The notes under the pieces: model-generated | What the model was told of the DNA's origin: nothing | Seen by the model: only the letters and a program-made list of their open reading frames with translations | Database searches by the model: none | Translations under genes and position numbers: made by a program | Part shown: positions 33,491-39,769 of the stretch, piece after piece | How positions within the stretch are numbered: position 1 is the first letter of the stretch | How the letters are laid out: each line of letters begins with the position of its first letter | Origin: Anaerolineae bacterium | GTDB lineage: Bacteria > Chloroflexota > Anaerolineae > Aggregatilineales > Phototrophicaceae | Assembly: GCA_022843745.1 (NCBI GenBank) | Contig: JALHNB010000061.1 | Span: 1-39,769, forward strand | Reading direction: 5' to 3' | Length of the DNA stretch: 39,769 nt

Positions 33491-34762
33491 TTAGGGAACG
33501 CCGATTTTCTCTTTTTCAACCAGATTTAAGATTGCCCCAACGAGTTTTTTGGAATCGTGTCGCCAGGGATGTTCAACATCGGTCAAATCGACAGATTGTA
33601 CATCGTAACGCTGAAAAATCTCATGGTGATCGGGCGCAGGCTTAACATAATGTGTATTGGTTCCTGCATTTAAAGTCGGATAAGCATTGTTTGCCAATAC
33701 AACCTGGAAAACACCGCGTCCGATATGATCTTCGAGCGCAATAACATGATCGGCTACCGTGTAATCCTCGGTTTCGCCGGGTTGAGTAGCGACGTTGCAT
33801 ACATAAATCTTGTAAGCGCGGGTGGCACGTACCGCGTCCGCGATGCCATTGACCAGCAAATTGGGAAGGATACTGGTATAAAGGCTTCCAGGGCCGATGA
33901 CAAGTAAATCCGCGTCCAGTATCGCTTGGATGCTGCCGGGATAGGCCTGGACATCCGCCGGATAAAGCTCGATTTTTTCGATCTGACCACCTGCTTCGCT
34001 GATCTGTGATTCACCCTCGACACGAATGGCTGCGGGGGCAGCAGGGAGGCGAACCGTCCCCACAAGATTCACATCCTGCAATGTCGCGGGCAGCACACGA
34101 CCCTGTATGTTGAGTACCCGTTCGGTTTCCACGAGCGCTTTTTCCAGACTGCCTGTAACACCTGCTAAAGCGGTAATAAACAAATTTCCGAAGGCGTGTC
34201 CACCGAGATCGCCATTATTGAAGCGATATTGAAAAAGCTGGGTCATCAGATTTTCGTCGTCAGCCAGTGCAGCGATATTGTTACGCAGATCTCCGGGAGG
34301 CAGCACGCCAAATTCGCGGCGGAGACGGCCTGAACTGCCGCCATCATCCGCAACGGTCACGACGGCGGTGATATTGCTGGTGTAGTTTTTGAGTCCGCGC
34401 AAAACAGAGGGCAGACCCGTCCCACCGCCAATGGCGACGACTTTAATGCCTTTTTGTCGTTTATTGTGAGCATACACGATGTCGCTGACGCTGCCCTGCT
34501 GATATTTGCGATAGGGCGCAAGAAGGTTGCGTGACAATTTGAGCAGTGAAAAGGCGATCAAAATCAACCCAAGTGCAATTTCGAGCAGGGCTTTATCCCA
34601 TATTTCCGTAAACGGCACCGTCGCTAACAGACGTAATTCGACCATAATGTACGACAAGCCCAGAGTCATCAAAAAGATGCCAGCGATAAAAATTATCAGC
34701 CAGCGTTTGACACCCAGACCGGGCCGAAACCATTTAGTAAGCGCAAAAAGCCTTTTGGACAT
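33491..34762 (-). CDS. yvcK: YvcK/CofD-like UDP-sugar-binding protein with N-terminal membrane helices
   Basis: From ATG 34762 (MSKRLFAL) the product has 423 residues, about 100 more than the soluble YvcK of Bacillus. The extra N-terminus contains two membrane helices (about 21-43 and 58-78). The YvcK domain starts near 106: VVAIGGGTGLPSVLRGLK, VADDGGSSGRLRRE, PPGDLRNNIAALA and GHAFGNLFI, the UDP-N-acetylglucosamine-binding type used in gluconeogenic growth and cell-wall control. A start at 34804 (MLIFSIVF) is also possible. It lies upstream of pgk. Confidence 0.92.
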   Translation of the reverse strand: MSKRLFALTKWFRPGLGVKRWLIIFIAGIFLMTLGLSYIMVELRLLATVPFTEIWDKALLEIALGLILIAFSLLKLSRNLLAPYRKYQQGSVSDIVYAHNKRQKGIKVVAIGGGTGLPSVLRGLKNYTSNITAVVTVADDGGSSGRLRREFGVLPPGDLRNNIAALADDENLMTQLFQYRFNNGDLGGHAFGNLFITALAGVTGSLEKALVETERVLNIQGRVLPATLQDVNLVGTVRLPAAPAAIRVEGESQISEAGGQIEKIELYPADVQAYPGSIQAILDADLLVIGPGSLYTSILPNLLVNGIADAVRATRAYKIYVCNVATQPGETEDYTVADHVIALEDHIGRGVFQVVLANNAYPTLNAGTNTHYVKPAPDHHEIFQRYDVQSVDLTDVEHPWRHDSKKLVGAILNLVEKEKIGVP

Positions 34763-34819
34763 TTGCTGCCTGTGGGGTAAGAACACTATAGAAAAGATTA
34801 GCATTTCCGGGTAAGCGTG

Positions 34820-35503
34820 TCAAAGTGCTTTGCGCCATTTCCAGGTGACGAAAAGCACGATCAGCGCTACGAACGTCGATAAGCCACCTACCAGCAAGGC
34901 CGAATCAAACCAGAATTGTTCGGGGAACAGCCGAATGAGCGTATCCGAGTAGGCGAAATACCAGGTATCGCTTTCAAAAAAGATGCTGTGAAAGCCGACG
35001 AAGAAAAATTCCCAGTTAAAAACGGCAACAATGATGATCGCGGCGATGATCCCCAGTGTGAGGAGGCTGCCGCTAAAGAGCGCTTGGCGTAGTTTACGAC
35101 GTTTCCAGAGAATATAAGCAGCGACCAGCGCGAGAATCCCCGCAATCGTGGCAAACAGGAAGGTGTACTGCGTGACAACTTTGACATCGCGCATGTGGCG
35201 AAGTTCGCGGCTGTTGAAAAGCTCATCGCCGTTCGGAAATTCGAGATCGTCCAGGAACGAAATATCCGCACCATTCATCAGGTATTCAATGGCGTAGGGG
35301 GCATAACTCAGACGTTCTTCGCGCGTCAGGCCGTAAAAATCTTCTGGGAAGCCGGGGCGCGTGTATTCGAAATACAGGAATGCAGGTGTCATCACCAGCC
35401 GAACGGCGATCAAAACTAGCAAAATTGGGAAAATGATCGTGAGATAGGCTCGCAACAGGATGGTTACGATGTCAGGTCGCATTGTAGTTTGTTCAGTTGT
35501 CAT
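34820..35503 (-). CDS. DUF1461 (TIGR01906-type) integral membrane protein
   Basis: A 227-residue protein with four membrane segments (about 14-37, 113-132, 138-162 and 200-222). The two DUF1461 landmarks are present: FNSRELRHMRDVKVV (95-109) and FFVGFHSIFFESDTWYF followed by DTLIRLFPEQFWFD. Function unknown. Start 35503 is one base after the stop of the spermidine-synthase-like gene, so they are co-transcribed. Confidence 0.88.
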   Translation of the reverse strand: MTTEQTTMRPDIVTILLRAYLTIIFPILLVLIAVRLVMTPAFLYFEYTRPGFPEDFYGLTREERLSYAPYAIEYLMNGADISFLDDLEFPNGDELFNSRELRHMRDVKVVTQYTFLFATIAGILALVAAYILWKRRKLRQALFSGSLLTLGIIAAIIIVAVFNWEFFFVGFHSIFFESDTWYFAYSDTLIRLFPEQFWFDSALLVGGLSTFVALIVLFVTWKWRKAL

Positions 35504-35504
35504 T

Positions 35505-37088
35505 TTAATTGCTTAACTGCTCAACGCCGCCGGAGAACAAAAAGTTGAGTACCAGCGAATCCACCAGCGTTTCTACGGGGGCGTGGTCGTCGGTGAAGAC
35601 TGTTTCGGAGGCTCTAACCGGGACGAGTTTGCTGACACCGACAGTCAAAGCATCGCGCAGGAGTGGGTCGGTTTCGGTGGGTAAGGCGGCCAGATTTTGC
35701 GCGAGATTTTCCTGAGAGGTCGGTTGATTGGTCGCCACGAGCAGCGTATTGAAGGAAATTGGCACGTCCATCGCATGAACACTGGGGAAGACTTGCAGCA
35801 GGGTTGCCGCCATTGCATCAACGAGCCGTCGATCTGTCTGTGTGCGGCCAACATTGATCGCGACGACCCCATTGTCGGTGAGATGGTCGCGAATCTCCTG
35901 GAAAAACTCGACGGTGGTCAAATGCCAGGGGATATAGGGTGGACGATAGGCATCAACGGCGATGACACTGTAGCGCTTGTCGATGTGGTTGAGCATATAG
36001 CGCCCATCCTGTGCATGTACGGTCAGATTAGGCATCATTTGCGCGTTCATATCGAAAAACAGCGCCCCTGCCTCGATCACGCCGGGGTCGATTTCGATGC
36101 CCTCTATCGGAAGCTCACCATAGACTTTGGTATACTGGCGGGCGATTGTGCCAGCGGCGAGGCCGATAATCATCAACGAGTCGAAGTCACCGGGGGCATA
36201 GGGTGGGTTGTTAAAGTAGGGTGCAGTCAGAAAAAAACTCCAGGTGCGATTCTGGTCAGCATAGTTGGTGGGATGCCATTGGCTGTGAATGCCCTGGCCT
36301 TCGTTCAGGTAGAGATAACGATAACCGTTTGGGTCTTCCTGTACCTGGATAAAATTGTAGGCGCTTTCGTCTTCGTAGAGCAGCTTGGCATTGGCGACAG
36401 GTGCGCGGAGTGGCCCCTGAAGCACGAGAAACGCGAGAATGGCGATTGCGACAGGCATCCATAAAAACCGCAGCGTTGATCGCCCCTGCGTTTGAAAGAG
36501 GCCGATGAAACCCACGACGTAAAGAACTGTGGAGAAAGTCAGAAAGGTGGCGAATGTTCCAATTTGCGGGATCAGAATCAGAACTGGTAGAAATGTGCCG
36601 ACTAAACTGCCGAGCGTACTGATGGCATAAATGCGCCCTGAGATTTTGCCCGCGTTTTCGATGCCCGTCACGCCGAGGCGGATGGCAAATGGTGAGACAC
36701 AGCCGAGAAGGGTGACGGGGATGGCGAATAAAATCAGGATGGATATGAACGAACCCAACACGAGGCCTGCTTCAGCGCCGACAAAAGCAACCGCCGCCGC
36801 ACGTAAAACCGGACGGGATACCAGTGGAATCAAGGCACTTAAAAATGCACCCCATAGAATGATGCGGTAGAAAGTGGGGTAGGTCGGAGAACGATCCGCC
36901 CATCGCCCGCCGATGAAGTAGCCAACGGTCAGATAGAGGAGCATCAGGCCGATGACATTTGCCCAAACGAGATTGCTGGTGCCAAAGACGTTACCCAGCA
37001 AGCGAGATGCTGAAAGTTCGATTGCCAGTGTTGTCATGCCACTGATAAAAACCGTCAGGTAGAGATATTTTGAATTTCGTGTAGTCAT
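35505..37088 (-). CDS. Spermidine-synthase-like membrane fusion protein
   Basis: From ATG 37088 (AGGTG four bases upstream) the product has 527 residues. The N-terminal 230 residues have about seven or eight membrane helices, typical of MFS/spermidine-synthase-like fusions. The rest has a SAM-binding-like Rossmann fold: MIIGLAAGTIARQY, GIEIDPGVIEAG and HAQDGRYML. Differences from real spermidine synthase: the DxxDPxGP catalytic segment reads AVDAYRPPYIPWH, and the usual GGGDG loop is GLAAG. Aminopropyl transfer is therefore doubtful. The real substrate is unknown. Confidence 0.85.
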   Translation of the reverse strand: MTTRNSKYLYLTVFISGMTTLAIELSASRLLGNVFGTSNLVWANVIGLMLLYLTVGYFIGGRWADRSPTYPTFYRIILWGAFLSALIPLVSRPVLRAAAVAFVGAEAGLVLGSFISILILFAIPVTLLGCVSPFAIRLGVTGIENAGKISGRIYAISTLGSLVGTFLPVLILIPQIGTFATFLTFSTVLYVVGFIGLFQTQGRSTLRFLWMPVAIAILAFLVLQGPLRAPVANAKLLYEDESAYNFIQVQEDPNGYRYLYLNEGQGIHSQWHPTNYADQNRTWSFFLTAPYFNNPPYAPGDFDSLMIIGLAAGTIARQYTKVYGELPIEGIEIDPGVIEAGALFFDMNAQMMPNLTVHAQDGRYMLNHIDKRYSVIAVDAYRPPYIPWHLTTVEFFQEIRDHLTDNGVVAINVGRTQTDRRLVDAMAATLLQVFPSVHAMDVPISFNTLLVATNQPTSQENLAQNLAALPTETDPLLRDALTVGVSKLVPVRASETVFTDDHAPVETLVDSLVLNFLFSGGVEQLSN

Positions 37089-37156
37089 ATACACCTAATG
37101 AGAATTGATAATCACCATATCATAGCTGAAAAACTATATGCTCTGAAAGACAAAAC

Positions 37157-37831
37157 ATGATTAGAAAAGCCCTATTAAACGATGCTCAAGCGATTAAAAT
37201 CCTCAAGGACACCGTATGGCCTTCTGATACAACAAGTGAAGATCATACTCAATCCATTCTGAATGACATTAACCAGACGATACTCATCAACGAGAACGAG
37301 ACAGACATAACCGGACTCGCAGCAGCGTTCATGACAACATCACTCGATTATATCCAACGCTGGGAAGTTGATTTATTGGCTGTACATCCCAACCACCAAC
37401 GACAGGGGATCGCTAAAAATCTGGTCAACGCGATTACCAAGATTGGGCGACAGAAAAATGCCCAAATAGCCCGTGCGCTGATTCAGATCGAAAATATTGG
37501 CAGCCAAAAGACATTTACTGCCTGCGGATACACCACAAACGGGGGCATTCAGGCACTCTACATCTCTGACAGTGAGAATACCAGCGCACTTGATCCCGCT
37601 GGTGAATGCCATCTCATCCCTGTCAGCACCCTGAATTATCGTGGTGTGTGGGTCGAAGGAGAGCTAAAGGCAGTGGCGTTTATGTTGGGTCAAGCGATGC
37701 GGACGCAACATCATTGGGATATTGCGGGTGCTGTTATCCCCAAAGCTAATGACCAAGCAATTGCCACAGCAGAAGCCAGTGGATTCACATTTGTCAGTTA
37801 CTTTCAAACATGGGTATACGATTTCAAATAG
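37157..37831 (+). CDS. GNAT-family N-acetyltransferase
   Basis: A 224-residue protein. The acetyl-CoA site is VDLLAVHPNHQRQGIAKNLV (71-90) with the QRxGxA core at 81-86, and a following Asn-containing strand (QIENIGSQKTFTACGY) fits motif B. The second half (about 125-224) has no acetyl-CoA motif but ends like a GNAT barrel (ASGFTFVSYFQTWVY), so it could be a degenerate second domain. Codon use looks more A-rich than in its neighbours, so recent acquisition is possible. It overlaps the convergent DUF58 gene by eight bases. Confidence 0.85.
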   Translation: MIRKALLNDAQAIKILKDTVWPSDTTSEDHTQSILNDINQTILINENETDITGLAAAFMTTSLDYIQRWEVDLLAVHPNHQRQGIAKNLVNAITKIGRQKNAQIARALIQIENIGSQKTFTACGYTTNGGIQALYISDSENTSALDPAGECHLIPVSTLNYRGVWVEGELKAVAFMLGQAMRTQHHWDIAGAVIPKANDQAIATAEASGFTFVSYFQTWVYDFK

Positions 37832-39074
37832 GGCGCTGACCTAATGCAGCGGTGAGATCATCATTTTTTCGGATAACAATCGTCGGGATTTTTGCCAACC
37901 GCAGTATCCCACGTATTTCCTCCGATGATTTTATGCCACCAAAAGATGACGGATCAATGAGGACGCAGACCGGACGAATACCCCGGCGAGACAAAATCTG
38001 CGCTTGGCTTACCCACGCCGGATCGAGCGAGGCGGTAACAATCACTAATGTCGTACCACGTGTCAGATAGGGTGTTTCCAGCGTGAGCATCTGCCCAACC
38101 GTATAATTCGAATAGCTGCGGGCTACAGCCAGCGTTTGCAGGATATTGGTCATCTGGCGATTGCCGCGCTCCGGCTGGTAGACCTCGCGATGCGGTATAT
38201 AAGCCGCGAAACCGAGCGCTCGCTCCAGCTCAATAAAATATTGTGCTAAGGAAGCTGCGACGACAACACTGTATTCCTCTGTCGATGGGGGAATTGCCTG
38301 ACTGGTCGGGATAATCGCGCCCCGTTCATTCCGGCGCAGGCTTGGGTCTTCGACCAGCGAGCTTGCCGAGAAATCGACGAATAACCAGATGTCCACCAAC
38401 GGATCAATCTCGAATTCCTTCACCACCAGTTGATCTCTACGTGCGCTTGAGCGCCAGTGGATGCGGTTGAAGCTGTCGCCAGATACATAATCGCGTACTC
38501 CGGCAGCATTAGTGGTCACAGAATGCGCCCGCCGCCGCTGTGCCTCACCACCAGAAAGCATCCCTATTGGAAGCTCAAAATGGTTAACGGGGACAGTGGC
38601 AGGGTAAACAATCACTTTTGAGGTGACACCCAAGCGGCGGGGAGACAGGAATAGTCCAAATGGATCGCCACTGAGGATCGTCAGTGGGCCAAGCTGAAAC
38701 TCACCGCGAACCAGACAGGGCGTTTCTATATACCAACGGTAACTGCCACGTGAGCCTAGTACCGGAACGACATGGCTGGCACGATGTCCCGGCAGGTCTG
38801 AATGATCGCGAACCTCTAACCATAGCTTGGGGATAATCGACTGGTTGCGAACGATGAACACTTCGTCGAGACTGCGGCCTACCTGCGCACGGCGGGCGCG
38901 TGTGCGGCGGCTAATGCCAATCCAGCGAACGGATAGCCACGCCCATATAAACGAAATTACAAGCAGGCCGCCGAACAGGTAGGACAGATTGAAAAAGAAA
39001 GATCGACCTGTGAAAAGACCTGTTAGCAAGCTGAGGATGAGCAGGAGATAGACAGCGGTGCGCCGATTCTGCAT
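37824..39074 (-). CDS. DUF58 protein, large membrane-anchored form
   Basis: A 416-residue protein with two membrane helices at the start (about 7-23 and 29-46), a beta-rich region, then the DUF58 segment VRDYVSGDSFNRIHWRSSAR (193-212) and a VWA-like core with LFVDFSAS (231-238). It is the partner of the MoxR ATPase just upstream (6 bases). This is the longer DUF58 type, different from the soluble one at 6758. Confidence 0.92.
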   Translation of the reverse strand: MQNRRTAVYLLLILSLLTGLFTGRSFFFNLSYLFGGLLVISFIWAWLSVRWIGISRRTRARRAQVGRSLDEVFIVRNQSIIPKLWLEVRDHSDLPGHRASHVVPVLGSRGSYRWYIETPCLVRGEFQLGPLTILSGDPFGLFLSPRRLGVTSKVIVYPATVPVNHFELPIGMLSGGEAQRRRAHSVTTNAAGVRDYVSGDSFNRIHWRSSARRDQLVVKEFEIDPLVDIWLFVDFSASSLVEDPSLRRNERGAIIPTSQAIPPSTEEYSVVVAASLAQYFIELERALGFAAYIPHREVYQPERGNRQMTNILQTLAVARSYSNYTVGQMLTLETPYLTRGTTLVIVTASLDPAWVSQAQILSRRGIRPVCVLIDPSSFGGIKSSEEIRGILRLAKIPTIVIRKNDDLTAALGQRPI

Positions 39075-39080
39075 AGGTGA

Positions 39081-39769
39081 TTAGGTGCTTACGGATGCGC
39101 CGGGGATCGGCGTAGCTGCCAGGATGTCCTGGACAATCGTGCGCGACGAAATATCCTTGATGCGTGCCGCCGGGCCAACAATGATGCGATGAGCGAGTGT
39201 AACCTCCGCCAGTGCTTTAACGTCATCAGGGATCACATAATCGCGGCCTGTCATCGCGGCTCGTGCCTGAGCAGTGTGGAATAAGGCCAGCGAACCACGC
39301 GGGCTGCTGCCGAGATAAACATCCGGGTGCTGCCGGGTCGCGTTTACCAGATCAATGATATAGCGTTTAATCTCGTCGGCGACATAAATTTCACGGATAG
39401 CCTGTTGCGCCGCAAGCAGTTCCTGGACGCTGACAACCTGATACATATTATGAATTGGATGCTGATACTGCTGCGCGGAAAGTACCGTCAGCTCCTCAGC
39501 AGGGCTGGGATAGCCAAGTTGAATGCGCAGCAGAAAACGATCAAGCTGGGCTTCTGGAAGTGGAAATGTACCCTCATATTCAATCGGATTCTGTGTCGCC
39601 AGGATGATAAAAGGCTCATCCAGCTTATAGGTCGTGCCATCAACAGTAATCTGCTTTTCTTCCATCGCTTCAAGAAGGCTGGATTGCGTTCGTGGTGTGG
39701 CTCGGTTGATTTCGTCAGTAAGAAGAATATTGGTAAAAATCGGACCGGGCATGAACGTGAAAGTGCCTT
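39081..39769 (-). CDS. MoxR-family AAA+ ATPase (second), N-terminus outside window
   Basis: The last 229 or so residues of a MoxR ATPase; the start and Walker A lie beyond the right edge. Seen: [20 protein letters not shown] (Walker B region), [37 protein letters not shown], and the lid with [19 protein letters not shown] and [14 protein letters not shown]. An in-frame ATG at 39752 is internal, because the reading frame continues as GTFTFMPGP to the window end. It precedes the large DUF58 gene, forming a second, simpler MoxR-DUF58 pair. Confidence 0.93.
   Translation of the reverse strand, partial: GTFTFMPGPIFTNILLTDEINRATPRTQSSLLEAMEEKQITVDGTTYKLDEPFIILATQNPIEYEGTFPLPEAQLDRFLLRIQLGYPSPAEELTVLSAQQYQHPIHNMYQVVSVQELLAAQQAIREIYVADEIKRYIIDLVNATRQHPDVYLGSSPRGSLALFHTAQARAAMTGRDYVIPDDVKALAEVTLAHRIIVGPAARIKDISSRTIVQDILAATPIPGASVST

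Noticed and set aside
1-39769. tRNA, rRNA, phage or transposase genes
   Set aside because: None was found on reading the intergenic regions and proteins; all gaps are short and explained by leaders, repeats or terminators.

Overview
The window reads as a piece of a bacterial chromosome with dense, mostly overlapping operons, moderate GC, and no phage, plasmid or insertion-sequence genes. Gene content suggests a member of the Chloroflexota, probably Anaerolineae-like: LysM proteins with long Thr/Pro linkers, a YvcK protein with an N-terminal membrane anchor, spermidine-synthase-like membrane fusions, a DUF1461 protein, a ruvB-DUF2905-queA cluster, and no outer-membrane or LPS genes. This assignment is inferred from gene content; no rRNA or tRNA gene is present to confirm it.

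Left part (1-5.5 kb). A leftward cluster encodes a ParB/Srx-fold SerK/SbnI-like protein, an ACT-domain protein, a small conserved protein and a tail-anchored JAMM protease-like protein. Diverging from it are a Nudix hydrolase and two small membrane proteins. ftsH follows, transcribed leftward. Diverging from ftsH is a complete MoxR/Bat-type operon (5.7-13.5 kb): MoxR ATPase, DUF58, a short BatD/DUF4381-like protein, two VWA proteins (BatA, BatB), a TPR lipoprotein (BatC-like), a full BatD and a TPR/SH3 BatE-like protein. Most junctions overlap by ATGA or GTGA. The moxR start is preceded by two micro-ORFs made from imperfect copies of the gene's own 5' end.

Middle (13.6-28.3 kb). sucCD (TCA cycle) runs leftward. 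An orphan response regulator and an envelope operon (LysM protein, DUF192 protein, LysM-M23 peptidase, GH31 glucosidase) run rightward. A histidine-rich multi-pass membrane protein of unknown function runs leftward, followed by two more leftward blocks: rplU-rpmA-rpmE-tdk, with an unusual long bL31, and ruvB-DUF2905-queA.

Right part (28.3-39.8 kb). upp and a WecA/TagO-like membrane transferase run rightward; the transferase appears to lack a key catalytic aspartate. They diverge from ruvB over a control region with two copies of a perfect palindrome spaced 33 bp apart. Leftward genes follow: an M50-like membrane protein with a degenerate HExxH and an acidic tail, tpiA, pgk, yvcK, a DUF1461 protein and a spermidine-synthase-like membrane fusion. 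A GNAT gene runs rightward. A second DUF58/MoxR pair runs leftward and leaves the window at its right edge.

Between genes there are four copies of a GGGCG...CGCCCCTAC hairpin repeat, one lying inside the 5' coding part of batE. There is also one copy of a different CCCCTCTCC hairpin between pgk and tpiA. No CRISPR array, tRNA, rRNA or mobile-element gene was seen. The most unusual items are the moxR leader, the ruvB/upp operator pair, the Asp-less WecA-like protein, the SerK/ACT pair, the bL31 with a helix-hairpin-helix-like tail, and the histidine-rich membrane protein.
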